From contig CALEWY010000077.1 of the NCBI GenBank assembly GCA_937925335.1, positions 1-51,659 of the forward strand: a stretch of DNA of 51,659 nucleotides, given 5' to 3'. Made by a program: the position numbers and the translations under genes. Below are positions 1-7,743 of the stretch, one piece after another (within the stretch, counting starts at the first letter, position 1; every line of letters begins with the position of its first letter). The notes beneath the pieces are model-generated. The model was not told where the DNA came from. It worked only from the letters and a program-made list of their open reading frames with translations, and made no database searches. Source of the DNA: an uncultured Acidimicrobiales bacterium. GTDB taxonomy: Bacteria > Actinomycetota > Acidimicrobiia > Acidimicrobiales > SZUA-35.

Positions 1-1167
1 CTGAGCCCAACCCCACGGATAGTTGGTGTGGCTATGCGGGCCACCGATGTCGTCAATGCGATCGATCGCTTCATCTGGCGTTTCGAGAATGCCGTTGAAG
101 AACTTCATCTCGTGCATGACCCCGAACGGTCCACCTTCTTGCGATGCACCGTTGTCGGCCATCACCACGAAAATCGTGTTGTCGAGCTGGCCCATGTGGC
201 GGAGACCATCGACGAGGCGACCAATTTGGTCGTCCGTGTGATCGAGGAACGCAGCGAACGCTTCCTGGAGACGGCAGTTCAACCGTTGCTGATTCTCCGA
301 GAGGTCGTCCCACGCTTCGACGCCAGGGTTCCGTGGCGCGAGCTGAGTATCCGGAGGGATGATGCCGAGTTCGAGCTGGCGTTCGAACCAGCGTTGACGA
401 ACCACATCCCAGCCCTCGTCATAGCGACCTCGGTACTTCTCGAGATAGCTCGCCGGGGCCTGGTGAGGAGCATGGGTTGCGCCGAAGGGAACGTAGGCGA
501 AGAACGGGCGATCGGGCCGAACGCCCTTGCTGTCGCTGATCATGCCGATCAGCTGATCGATCATGTCCTCGCTGACGTGATAGCCGTCTTCCGGTTTGCC
601 CGGAGCGTCGATCGGGTGGTTGTCCTGGACCAGATCGGGGTGGAACTGATCGGTCTCACCTTCGAGGAAGCCGTAGAACCGGTCGAAGCCTCGGCCAAGC
701 GGCCACTGGTCGAACGGTCCGGCGGCCGAACACTGCTCCATTGGAGCGAGGTGCCACTTGCCGACGCAGAACGTGGCGTAACCCTCCGAGTTGAGCACTT
801 CGGCCACGGTCGCTGCGTGGTTACTGATGTGCCCCAGCTGGTTTGGGAAGCCGGTGCGGAAGTTGGAGACTGCTCGCATGCCGACGGCGTGTTGCGAACG
901 GCCGGTGAGGAGCGAAGCTCGGGTTGGTGAACACAACGGTGTCACGTGGAAGTTGGTGAACTGTGCGCCACCGGCAGCGAGCGCATCCACGTTGGGGGTG
1001 TCGATGTCGGAGCCGTAGCAACCGAACTGAGCAAAGCCTGTGTCGTCGAGTAATACGAGAACGACGTTTGGCGAATCGGAGCCGGGGTGAGGCGGTTCAT
1101 CGAACCACGGCTCGGAATCGGCGACGGTGCGCCCGATCGTGCCTTCGAAACGAGATGGTCGGTTCAT
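1..1167 (-). CDS. Arylsulfatase, type I (C-terminus cut off by window edge)
   Basis: 389 residues are visible and the frame is still open at base 1. Residues 33-43 (NVVLVLLDDTG) carry the N-terminal metal-binding aspartates D41 and D42. The core motif C79-S-P-T-R83 followed by ASLLTGR is the sulfatase signature, in which the cysteine is converted to formylglycine by a maturase. Further conserved blocks are VGKWHLAP and a metal site in VMADNG. These enzymes hydrolyse sulfate esters; the substrate cannot be read from sequence. No signal peptide is visible, so a cytoplasmic location is likely. The ATG overlaps the stop of the upstream TetR gene (TGATG), so the two are probably translationally coupled and the sulfatase is a plausible target of that regulator. 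The family is certain, the substrate unknown. Confidence 0.93.
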   Translation of the reverse strand, partial: MNRPSRFEGTIGRTVADSEPWFDEPPHPGSDSPNVVLVLLDDTGFAQFGCYGSDIDTPNVDALAAGGAQFTNFHVTPLCSPTRASLLTGRSQHAVGMRAVSNFRTGFPNQLGHISNHAATVAEVLNSEGYATFCVGKWHLAPMEQCSAAGPFDQWPLGRGFDRFYGFLEGETDQFHPDLVQDNHPIDAPGKPEDGYHVSEDMIDQLIGMISDSKGVRPDRPFFAYVPFGATHAPHQAPASYLEKYRGRYDEGWDVVRQRWFERQLELGIIPPDTQLAPRNPGVEAWDDLSENQQRLNCRLQEAFAAFLDHTDDQIGRLVDGLRHMGQLDNTIFVVMADNGASQEGGPFGVMHEMKFFNGILETPDEAIDRIDDIGGPHSHTNYPWGWAQ

Positions 1168-1799
1168 CAGTCACTCTCTGTTGTGAGATTGGCAGGTTTG
1201 AGGACAGCGGAAAGCGTGGTGATCCAGGCTCGGCTGATCTGGCGCGACGATCGGGCATGGGACGCCGACATCACTTCGAACGCTTCGGGCGAGGTGATGG
1301 TGTCGACGATGGCCACGAGGTCGGCGGCTGCGGCAGGGGAGAGGTTCGCAACTTCGGTTGCGAAGCGAGCTCTTGTCTGGTCGGCAAGGTTTGCTCGTTG
1401 ATTGGCGAGCGCTTCGGTCAACGGTTCAAAGTCGACCGCTCGGGCCCGGGCGAGGCGCATCAGGCCTCCGGAGCGTTCGTAGAGCTCGATGCGGCTGCGC
1501 ACATGTGAGCGAATGCGGGCGTCGAGCGGGTCGGCATCATCGTCGACCTCGAGGCTTGCGGACCATTGTTTGTGCGCGTGATCGATGGCCTGACGCTGAA
1601 GGTCGGCAAGACCGTCGAAGTTCCGAAAGATCGACGACACAGACACGCCGGATCGTTCGGCAACCTCTTCGACCTGCGGTGGGATCTTCCCCTCGTCGAC
1701 GAGTGTGAACACTGCATCGATCACTGCGGCGCGGTTGCGTTCGCGTCGCAGGCTTCTGCCATCGGGTGGCGTGGTCTCGGACGGCGTGGTCTCGGACAT
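1167..1799 (-). CDS. TetR/AcrR family transcriptional regulator
   Basis: 210 residues. The N-terminal helix-turn-helix spans about residues 18-65 (RRERNRAAVIDAVFTLVDEG, then VEEVAERSGVSVSSIFRNF), followed by an all-helical ligand domain. The start MSETTPSETTP was chosen because the frame upstream is not TetR-like and because a palindrome (1830-1846) lies about 30 bases upstream, where an autoregulatory operator is expected. The stop overlaps the sulfatase start, so it probably controls its own operon including the sulfatase. The inducer is unknown. Confidence 0.88.
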   Translation of the reverse strand: MSETTPSETTPPDGRSLRRERNRAAVIDAVFTLVDEGKIPPQVEEVAERSGVSVSSIFRNFDGLADLQRQAIDHAHKQWSASLEVDDDADPLDARIRSHVRSRIELYERSGGLMRLARARAVDFEPLTEALANQRANLADQTRARFATEVANLSPAAAADLVAIVDTITSPEAFEVMSASHARSSRQISRAWITTLSAVLKPANLTTESD

Positions 1800-1829
1800 G
1801 CCGAAACCGTAGGTGACGCTGCGATCTAT

Positions 1830-1846
1830 TGCGAGTCGAACTCGCA
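1830..1846. promoter_or_regulatory. 17-bp palindrome, candidate TetR operator
   Basis: TGCGAGT-CGA-ACTCGCA is a perfect inverted repeat with 7-base arms and a 3-base centre, about 30 bases upstream of the TetR start at 1799. Size and position fit an autoregulatory TetR operator. No clear -35/-10 pair was identified. Confidence 0.5.
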
Positions 1847-1856
1847 GAACTGGGCA

Positions 1857-1898
1857 AGTCTTGGCAGTCGAGTCTCGGTGATTGAGTCTTGGCAATCG
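1857..1898. repeat. Near-perfect 14-bp direct repeat
   Basis: AGTCTTGGCAGTCG (1857-1870) recurs as AGTCTTGGCAATCG (1885-1898), 28 bases apart, in the 110-base gap between the GNAT stop and the TetR start. It may be a regulatory direct repeat or the remains of a short tandem duplication like others in this window. Confidence 0.45.
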
Positions 1899-1909
1899 CG
1901 TGTGGGCCG

Positions 1910-2791
1910 CTACTTCGAGAAGAGCTCCGTGCTTCGGTGCGGTTGGAAGCCAACGTCGAGGTACAGACGGCTGGCGCCGGGGTTGTCCTCGGCGAACGCG
2001 ATCTTGATGCGCTTCGCACCAGCGACGGCCATGCGATCGATTCCAGACGTGAGAACGTGTCGAGCGAGACCGAGTTGTTGGTGTTCGTCCATCGTTCGCA
2101 TCGGCTCGACCACGCCGGTTTCGGTGACCGGATCGAACCAGAAGAGCCCGTATGAAGCGAGCTCGTCGTTGGTATCGAGAACCAGAAGGTCGAGCTCCGG
2201 GCGATACAAGCTCGTCTGGTTCAGACGTTCTTCGACGTCGAGTCGGCGAGGGCCCTCCATGTGATGGGGGCGGTCGAGCGTCTCGGCCCGGCTTGTGAGG
2301 TGGTAGCCGGACGGAACTGCGCTGACCTCGGGTCGGTCTTCGGCGTTGAGCCAACTCTCGACGAGGCCGGCGCCTTTGATGCTGAATCCTCGATCCAAAA
2401 GGACGGAGCGAAGGGTTTCGTCGTCATCGCCGACTTCGAGTTCGAACGATGTGATCCCGTGTTCAGTCAAATGCTCGAGCCCTCGATCGACGACCTGGGC
2501 GACAAACGTTGGATCGGTATCGGCCAAGAAGAGGATGGAGATCGTCGGTTCCTCGAAGAGCAACGAGGTTCCATCGCCAAAGTCGGTGACGAGTACGGCG
2601 GCAACCGGCTGGTCGTCATCGTCGAACCAGAACAGCTGGCCAACCTCGTCGGTCGCCCGGGGAATGCTCCACCAGAACACGATCTCGCCCGCTTCGTAGG
2701 AGCCGTGGGTGGGATGTGCGTTGCGAGATCGCTGGAGGAGTGTGGTGACCGATTCCAGGTAGTCGAGGCCAGTTCGTTTCTCTTCTCGCAT
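1910..2791 (-). CDS. GNAT family N-acetyltransferase, probably tandem-domain
   Basis: 293 residues, long enough for two GNAT folds. The C-terminal half is clearer. GVVEPMRTMDEHQQLGLA followed by HVLTSGIDRMAVAGAKRI matches the strand-4/acetyl-CoA loop (the V-E-P-M-x-T and G-L-A pattern), and NPGASRLYLDVGF matches the typical GNAT C-terminal block. The N-terminal half (about 1-140) is weaker and may be a degenerate GNAT domain. The acceptor (small molecule, antibiotic or protein) is unknown. It is divergent from the ArsR gene with 87 bases between start codons, so it could share that promoter region. Confidence 0.82.
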   Translation of the reverse strand: MREEKRTGLDYLESVTTLLQRSRNAHPTHGSYEAGEIVFWWSIPRATDEVGQLFWFDDDDQPVAAVLVTDFGDGTSLLFEEPTISILFLADTDPTFVAQVVDRGLEHLTEHGITSFELEVGDDDETLRSVLLDRGFSIKGAGLVESWLNAEDRPEVSAVPSGYHLTSRAETLDRPHHMEGPRRLDVEERLNQTSLYRPELDLLVLDTNDELASYGLFWFDPVTETGVVEPMRTMDEHQQLGLARHVLTSGIDRMAVAGAKRIKIAFAEDNPGASRLYLDVGFQPHRSTELFSK

Positions 2792-2840
2792 CGACGAACC
2801 GTACTGCAGGTCTCTCGTGCTCTCGCTTGAGTATCAAGGC

Positions 2841-2870
2841 TATTGACAAATGAGATTGTCAATAACAGAA
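2841..2870 (+). promoter_or_regulatory. ArsR-type operator embedded in a promoter, likely leaderless
   Basis: ATTGACAA (2841-2848), six bases, then TTGTCAAT (2855-2862) form a perfect inverted repeat. The left arm contains a consensus -35 TTGACA (2843-2848). CAGAAT (2865-2870) follows after 16 bases as a possible -10. Transcription would then begin near 2877, almost on the ATG at 2879. A repressor bound to the repeat would cover the -35 and the spacer. The repeat is seen directly; the promoter reading is inference. Confidence 0.6.
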
Positions 2871-2878
2871 TCCATCAC

Positions 2879-3448
2879 ATGATGGATGTCGAAGTGATCG
2901 AGGAGCCCGCTGCGGCGCTTGCGATGCTCGACCCGCTGCGGTCTCGGGTATTGGCTGCGCTTATCGAGCCTGGCTCCGCCAGTTCGGTTGCCGCCGACCT
3001 TGGTCTCGCCCGCCAAAAGGTCAACTACCACCTGCGAGCGCTTGAAGACTTGGGTCTGGTTCGCCTGGTCGAAGAGCGCCCTCGGCGGGGGCTGACCGAA
3101 CGAATCGTCGTGGCGACCGCTCGCTCCTACGCGCTGTCGTCCGATGTGCTCGGTCAGGCGGCGGTCGACCCTGATCGAGTCGATCGGCTCTCGTCTCGGT
3201 ACCTCGTCGCACTTGCGGCACGGACGATCCGCGAGGTTGGTCGGCTTGCGCGATCCGGCGCCCGGGTGTCGACGCTGTCGATCGATGCCGACATCCGATT
3301 CGCCTCTCCCGCCGAACGGGCGGCGTTCACCACCGATCTGAGCGAGGCGATCACCACGCTTGCCGCTCGTTACCACGATGAATCGGCTGACGATGGGCGC
3401 TGGCACCGCCTCGTCGTGATGGCCCACCCAACGAAAGGAACGTCATGA
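2879..3448 (+). CDS. ArsR-like winged-helix regulator, paired with an SRPBCC protein
   Basis: 189 residues. The N-terminal winged helix shows DPLRSRVLAAL, a recognition segment ASSVAADLGLARQKVNYHL, then RALEDLGLVRLVEE with the wing. This is the ArsR/HTH_20 layout. The C-terminal half is helical with no metal-binding cysteines, so it is not a classical metal sensor. A TTG at 2843 is also in frame but lies inside the operator; ATG 2879 (or 2882) fits a leaderless start. The stop overlaps the SRPBCC gene (ATGA). ArsR-SRPBCC pairs are common, and the regulator probably represses this two-gene operon. Confidence 0.85.
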   Translation: MMDVEVIEEPAAALAMLDPLRSRVLAALIEPGSASSVAADLGLARQKVNYHLRALEDLGLVRLVEERPRRGLTERIVVATARSYALSSDVLGQAAVDPDRVDRLSSRYLVALAARTIREVGRLARSGARVSTLSIDADIRFASPAERAAFTTDLSEAITTLAARYHDESADDGRWHRLVVMAHPTKGTS

Positions 3449-4215
3449 CCGACGAACGCTCAATCGAGCTCGAGGTTGAAGTTGCGGGAACACCGGAAGA
3501 GGTCTGGGAGGCAATCGCCACCGGCCCGGGGATCACCTCGTGGTACGTGCCACACCAGGTCGAGGGGTCTGAGGGCGGCGAAGTCTCGTTCTCGTTTGGC
3601 CCCGGGATGGATGGGGTCGGCCGCGTCACCGCCTGGGATCCATCGAATCGTTTTGGCTACGGCGGGCCCGATGGTGATGGCTTGGCCTTCGAGTGGTTTG
3701 TCGAGTCAAAAAGCGGCGGTGGTTGCATCGTCCGTCTTGTGAACTCCGGGTTCGGTTCCGGTGGCGAATGGGACGACCACTTCGACGGCATGACCAAGGG
3801 CTGGAAGATGTTCATGCTCAACCTCCAGCTCCACTGCGAGCACTTCGCAGGGCAAGCAGGAGCCGCGTCGTTGCCGATGGCGATGTGGGCGGAGGACCCG
3901 GCTGCGAGCTGGGCGAGAGCAAGCTCGGCGTTCGGGTTCGATCCCGCGGCCGTGGCTGGCGACACGGTGCAGATCACAGCCGACGGCGCGCCAACCGTGT
4001 CAGCGACGGTTGTCGACGCCGGGCCACAGCGACTCTCCTTCATCACAACCGAGCCGGCTGCAGGCACGGGCTTCATCGTGGCAGAGGGCCAAGGTGGCGC
4101 CACCTCCTTCTCGTTGTGGCTGTATCTCTACGGCGACGATGCGTCGGCGATCGCTGAAGCGCACAACGCCGGATGGGCGCCGGTTCTCGCCGAGGTTGGT
4201 CCCGCTCCCGACTGA
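3445..4215 (+). CDS. SRPBCC / AHSA1-like domain protein
   Basis: 256 residues. The first ~140 read as an AHSA1/START-like fold. IELEVEVAGTPEEVWEAIAT begins the domain, then GITSWYVPHQVEG, GRVTAWDPSNRFGY and a C-terminal helix with DGMTKGWKMFMLNLQLHCEH. A second, smaller unit (about 155-250) looks like a shortened repeat of the same fold. SRPBCC domains form a deep hydrophobic pocket; the ligand is not known. It overlaps the upstream ArsR-like gene by four bases and is expected to be co-expressed and repressed with it. Confidence 0.82.
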   Translation: MTDERSIELEVEVAGTPEEVWEAIATGPGITSWYVPHQVEGSEGGEVSFSFGPGMDGVGRVTAWDPSNRFGYGGPDGDGLAFEWFVESKSGGGCIVRLVNSGFGSGGEWDDHFDGMTKGWKMFMLNLQLHCEHFAGQAGAASLPMAMWAEDPAASWARASSAFGFDPAAVAGDTVQITADGAPTVSATVVDAGPQRLSFITTEPAAGTGFIVAEGQGGATSFSLWLYLYGDDASAIAEAHNAGWAPVLAEVGPAPD

Positions 4216-4238
4216 TCGAGCCCGACTAAACAGTTCCT

Positions 4239-5129
4239 ATGGGACTTGAAGATCTTCTTGGCGGCTTCGGTGACGACACGTTCGACCGGATCAAAGATGT
4301 TGTCCAACTCGTGGACGGGAATCGAGACGAACTGCTCGGCGCGGTCGGATTCATTTCGAACCACGGCGAGGACCTGCTCGAGGTTGTCGAGTTCGTTCGC
4401 GAGCACGGCGACAGTCTGATCGATCTGGTCGGGCGGCTTCCTGAGTTGATGGCGCAGGCTGGCGAAGCGCTGAGCAGCGCGTCCGAAGCGGCGGTGTCGG
4501 CCAGCGGCTTTTTGACTGCAGGTGACGGAACCGACATTCACGATGTTGCGAGCTCGGCAGGAGCAGCGATCGACGTGTGCCGTCGCCATCTTGGATCGGT
4601 CGCGGGATTGTTGGCGAAGGTTGGGGAGGAACTTGGCGACATTCGGATCCCGACCATCGACGTCGAACGATCCGAGTTGATGGGTCTGAGCGTGGTGTCC
4701 GGTCTCGACGTTGGGTCGAAGCCAATTGCGGCGGGGACGGCAAGTGATGTGACGAGCGGTGCGCAGCAGCTGACCGATGTGGTGGCCGCACTCGGAGACG
4801 CCGGCGAGGGTCTCGATCGGCTTCACACCAACCTGAGCGCCGCCGGTGAACGCATCGCCGCACTGGCAGGCGATATCGATCGAAGCGGCGCCGCCCTCAC
4901 GGCACTCTCGGGTGCGAGCCCGGCGAAGAAGCGACCGGCCAAAAAGCGCCCTGCGGCGAAGAAGAAGCCGGCCAAGAAACGGCCAGCGGCGAAGAAGAAG
5001 CCTGTGGCCAAGAAGCGGCCAGCCGCCAAGAAGAAGCCGGCACGGAAGAAGCCGGCACGGAAGAAGCCGGCCAGAAAGAAGCCAGCACGGACGAAGGGGC
5101 CGGGCGGTGGTGTGTTGAAGCGGGGTTAG
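4239..5129 (+). CDS. Helical protein with a histone-H1-like lysine/proline/alanine tail
   Basis: 296 residues. The N-terminal ~225 residues are acidic and predicted largely helical, with phrases such as DRIKDVVQLVDGNRDELL, EDLLEVVEFVREHGDSL and many Ala-rich heptads. I recognise no named family. From about residue 227 to 288 the sequence is a run of PAKKRP, PAAKKKP and PARKKP repeats, like the tails of histone H1 and mycobacterial HupB, which bind DNA or polyphosphate. There is no HU domain. Possible roles are a nucleoid protein or a granule-associated (PhaM/phasin-like) adaptor; neither can be shown here. It stands alone between the SRPBCC gene (23 bases away) and convergent DUF4272. Confidence 0.8.
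   Translation: MGLEDLLGGFGDDTFDRIKDVVQLVDGNRDELLGAVGFISNHGEDLLEVVEFVREHGDSLIDLVGRLPELMAQAGEALSSASEAAVSASGFLTAGDGTDIHDVASSAGAAIDVCRRHLGSVAGLLAKVGEELGDIRIPTIDVERSELMGLSVVSGLDVGSKPIAAGTASDVTSGAQQLTDVVAALGDAGEGLDRLHTNLSAAGERIAALAGDIDRSGAALTALSGASPAKKRPAKKRPAAKKKPAKKRPAAKKKPVAKKRPAAKKKPARKKPARKKPARKKPARTKGPGGGVLKRG
4919..5093 (+). repeat. Tandem coding repeat for Lys/Pro/Ala tail
   Basis: Degenerate 15- to 30-base repeats built on GAAGAAGCC and AAGAAGCGGCC units, ending with near-identical 15-base GCACGGAAGAAGCCG copies. All keep frame and encode PAKKRP/PAAKKKP/PARKKP. Repeat number is likely to vary between strains. Confidence 0.85.
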
Positions 5130-5136
5130 TCAGCCG

Positions 5137-6114
5137 TTAGGTCGGCGTGTCGATGGAGTCCCAGCTGACCGCAGCGTTGCTGGTTAGCCAGTTCAAGGCG
5201 TAACGCCGTTCCTGCACGATGCTGGCGGATGCGCCAGCGGGTGGTTCGTCGCCCTTGAGCTTGGCCTGACGGATGGCCCAGTGAAGCCGGAAGAGGTAGT
5301 CGATCTGGTCGAGCACTTCGGTCGCGTCACGAACCGGGTGAGCGTTCTCGAGCGCCTCGGCGAGATGGGATCCGTCGAGATCTGCAGTCACATCGGTGGG
5401 GTTCAGCGCATCGACAACACCGACGGCCCAAAGCAATGTCTCGAGTGCCTCGGCACTCCAGGTGTGATCGATCACCGCCTGCTCATCGGGTGATGGGTTC
5501 GCCATGAAGGCCGCTTCGTTCTCGCTCAATGTCGCTCGCTCGGCCAGCTCAGCTGGGTGCTGCCCGCCCGTTGCCTTCGCGATCACCATGGCGAGCGCGG
5601 CGATCCGAGCCTGGATCTCCTCAGGGGAGCGGAACTCCACCTCGTCGATTCCGAGGACCGGTGGCAGCCCGTCGTTCACGTTGATCCCGAGCTGCGTGAG
5701 TTGTGAGTCGTGTCGTTGCTTTCGGAGCCGAGCGTCCGGCGGGTACGGCACCATCCCAACGGTCTCACCCTCGGGGACCAGCGGCGCGCCGCTTGGGTCG
5801 ACGATGCCGTGCGGCAAGAAGATGATCGCGTTGGCATCCCACGCCCAGGCCGACATGGCGTTGAGCTCAGACTCCTCAACGAAAAAGCTGATGTGGTTCC
5901 GCACCCGCTGAACATGGCGGAGAACTGCCTGCAGCGTGTAGGTCATCTCCGGATCGTCACGCACCAAGAAGCCCATGAACCCGGCGAGGTGGGGTTCGAG
6001 CTCGGGGTCGGACAGATCCCGCTGGGCATTGAGTTGGTGGGGAAAGGTCAGCTCCGGAAGTGTGCGGAGCGTCGAGTAGGCGTTGACCAGTAGAGGTTCG
6101 ACGGGCGGAGACAC
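5137..6114 (-). CDS. DUF4272 domain protein
   Basis: 325 residues from GTG 6114 (VSPPVEPLLVNAYSTLRTL). The C-terminus has the block that marks DUF4272: IVQERRYALNWLTSNA followed by VSWDSIDTPT, preceded by EVLDQIDYLFRLHWAIRQA. Function is unknown for the family. The frame extends upstream to 6249 but would run into the divergent enoyl-CoA hydratase gene, so the GTG near 6114 was preferred; no strong ribosome site decides it. It converges on the lysine-tail gene with only 7 bases between stops. Confidence 0.75.
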   Translation of the reverse strand: MSPPVEPLLVNAYSTLRTLPELTFPHQLNAQRDLSDPELEPHLAGFMGFLVRDDPEMTYTLQAVLRHVQRVRNHISFFVEESELNAMSAWAWDANAIIFLPHGIVDPSGAPLVPEGETVGMVPYPPDARLRKQRHDSQLTQLGINVNDGLPPVLGIDEVEFRSPEEIQARIAALAMVIAKATGGQHPAELAERATLSENEAAFMANPSPDEQAVIDHTWSAEALETLLWAVGVVDALNPTDVTADLDGSHLAEALENAHPVRDATEVLDQIDYLFRLHWAIRQAKLKGDEPPAGASASIVQERRYALNWLTSNAAVSWDSIDTPT

Positions 6115-6154
6115 GAGTTCGACCGTACCGCAGGGCTCGTGGCAGGCTTCGGGT

Positions 6155-6991
6155 ATGACTCGCGAACTCGAAACTGGAACGCCCGATCTTCTCGCCAGGG
6201 TGGAAGGCAACGTTGGCGTGATCACGTTCAACCGCCCTGATCGGCGCAACGCGCTGTCCGACGAGATGTATCACGGGTTCGACACGGTGCTGCCACAGAT
6301 GGCAGCCGACACCGACGTTCACGTTGTGATGGTGACTGGGACCGGCGGTGCGTTCTGCGCCGGCGGTGATGTCAAGGGCATGCACGATTCACACACCGGC
6401 GGGGGTGCCCGTGAGGGCCAGCCCGAGGGGATCGAAGATCGAGTCGCCTACCTGCGTCGACGTCAGCGGATGGTGTCGCTTGCTCTGCATGAGTTCCCAA
6501 AGCCAGTGATCGCAGCCATTCCCGGTGCAGCCGCGGGTGCCGGTCTGTCCATCGCTCTCGCCGCCGACCTTCGCATCGGCGCCGAGAAGGCGCTGCTCGT
6601 CACTGCATTCGCCAACGTCGGAGCATCGGGTGACTTCGGAGGCAGTTGGTTCCTGACCCAACTCGTCGGACAAGCCAAAGCCAAGGAGCTCTACTTCACG
6701 TCGCCACGCCTCACGGCAAGCGATGCTGAGCGACTCGGCCTCCTGAACGCGATCCTGCCAAACGATGGCTTTGATGAAGCCGCACTCGCCTGGTGTCAAG
6801 ACCTGGCCGGGCGTGCACCCATCGCCATGCGATTGATGAAAGAGAACCTCAATCGGGCGATCAACGTCGACCTCGCAACGGCCCTCGACGCCGAGGCGCC
6901 AAACATGATCCGAGCGATGTCGACCGCCGATCACCGCGAAGCCGCTGCCGCCTTCGTCGAGAAACGGTCACCCACCTTCACCGGTCAATAG
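6155..6991 (+). CDS. Enoyl-CoA hydratase/isomerase family protein
   Basis: 278 residues from ATG 6155. Crotonase-fold features: VGVITFNRPDRRNALSDEM at the N-terminus, the oxyanion loop GTGGAFCAGGDVKGM, and IAAIPGAAAGAGLSIALAAD carrying the second oxyanion residue. The usual catalytic glutamates of beta-oxidation hydratases are not obvious around NVGASGDFGGSWFL, so the reaction (hydration, isomerisation, hydrolysis) is open. It is probably an acyl-CoA catabolic enzyme of the cytoplasm. It is divergent from DUF4272 across 40 bases. Confidence 0.88.
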   Translation: MTRELETGTPDLLARVEGNVGVITFNRPDRRNALSDEMYHGFDTVLPQMAADTDVHVVMVTGTGGAFCAGGDVKGMHDSHTGGGAREGQPEGIEDRVAYLRRRQRMVSLALHEFPKPVIAAIPGAAAGAGLSIALAADLRIGAEKALLVTAFANVGASGDFGGSWFLTQLVGQAKAKELYFTSPRLTASDAERLGLLNAILPNDGFDEAALAWCQDLAGRAPIAMRLMKENLNRAINVDLATALDAEAPNMIRAMSTADHREAAAAFVEKRSPTFTGQ

Positions 6992-7040
6992 TCACGAACG
7001 CAGAGCAATCACGAACGCACGGCAATCACGAACTGAGAGT
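6992..7040. repeat. 17-bp tandem repeat between genes
   Basis: TCACGAACGCAGAGCAA (6992-7008), TCACGAACGCACGGCAA (7009-7025) and a decayed third unit beginning TCACGAACTGAGAGT (7026-7040). It lies directly after the enoyl-CoA hydratase stop, in the 80-base gap before the next gene. No hairpin is evident. Confidence 0.7.
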
Positions 7041-7071
7041 CACGCGGGCCCGCTCGAACGCGTCCGGAGGA

Positions 7072-7710
7072 ATGGAGGCGACGGGTCGTAGGTTGATCAG
7101 TCTCGTGTTTGACCATCGGGCTCGTCCCGTCCTCGCCCGGGTCGTCGAGCCCTTGGCAGCAGCTGTTGCCGTCGACCCCATGGCCTTCACTGCGCTCGGT
7201 CTTCTGTCCGGGCTCAGTGCGGCCGTCGCTGCGGCGTTTGGTGCGTGGTGGCTCGCCCTCGTTCTGTGGCTCGGTGGTCGAGTGCTCGATGCCTTCGACG
7301 GTGCGGTCGCTCGATCACATGGCACCGCATCGGATCGTGGCGGCTATCTCGACTTTTGCGCCGACATGCTCGTCTACAACGCCATCCCAATCGGGATCGG
7401 CTTCGGTCGTGATGACACCACCGTGTGGATCGTCATCGCCGTCCTCCTCGGCTCGTTCGCCATCAATTCGACGAGCCTCAGCCATCTGGCTGCCGTGCTC
7501 GAAAAGCGGGGCCGTGGCGCAGGCAGCACCGGCGAGAGGACGGCGGTCACGATGCCTCGAGGCCTCGTCGAGGGCCTGGAAACGATCGTGTTCTTCTCAC
7601 TCGCCCTCGCCTTCTCATCCCAGGTCGAGTGGATTTTTGGTGTGATGGCCGCCGCTGTTTTGGCCGGTGCACTGTTTCGGATGGCGCACGGTGCTCAGGT
7701 GTTGAAATGA
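7072..7710 (+). CDS. CDP-alcohol phosphatidyltransferase family membrane protein
   Basis: 212 residues. The complete family signature is present: D73-x2-D76-G77-x2-A80-R81-x8-G90-x3-D94-x3-D98, which binds two metals and the CDP-alcohol. Several hydrophobic helices follow, as expected for this integral membrane enzyme. It transfers a phospho-alcohol group between CMP and an acceptor during phospholipid synthesis; which alcohol is used cannot be said. GGAGG sits just before the ATG at 7072, unusually close, so a TTG at 7093 is an alternative start. The stop overlaps the TVP38 gene (ATGA) within a 15-base tandem repeat. Confidence 0.88.
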   Translation: MEATGRRLISLVFDHRARPVLARVVEPLAAAVAVDPMAFTALGLLSGLSAAVAAAFGAWWLALVLWLGGRVLDAFDGAVARSHGTASDRGGYLDFCADMLVYNAIPIGIGFGRDDTTVWIVIAVLLGSFAINSTSLSHLAAVLEKRGRGAGSTGERTAVTMPRGLVEGLETIVFFSLALAFSSQVEWIFGVMAAAVLAGALFRMAHGAQVLK

Positions 7711-7743
7711 GTGGTGTTGAAATGAGTGGTGTTGAAGTGAGTA
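7699..7743 (+). repeat. 15-bp tandem repeat duplicating a start codon
   Basis: GTGTTGAAATGAGTG occurs at 7699-7713 and 7714-7728, with a third copy at 7729-7743 carrying two changes. The first unit holds the stop of the phosphatidyltransferase and the start of the TVP38 gene. The array gives the TVP38 protein an N-terminus MSGVE-MSGVE-VSSNS, with in-frame ATG, ATG and GTG starts 15 bases apart. Confidence 0.85.

Noticed and set aside
28..930. Long open frame on the plus strand (300 codons)
   Set aside because: It is antisense to the sulfatase, whose motifs are clear on the minus strand; long antisense frames are common at high GC.
4919..5093. CRISPR-like array
   Set aside because: Repeats are in-frame coding repeats without unique spacers.
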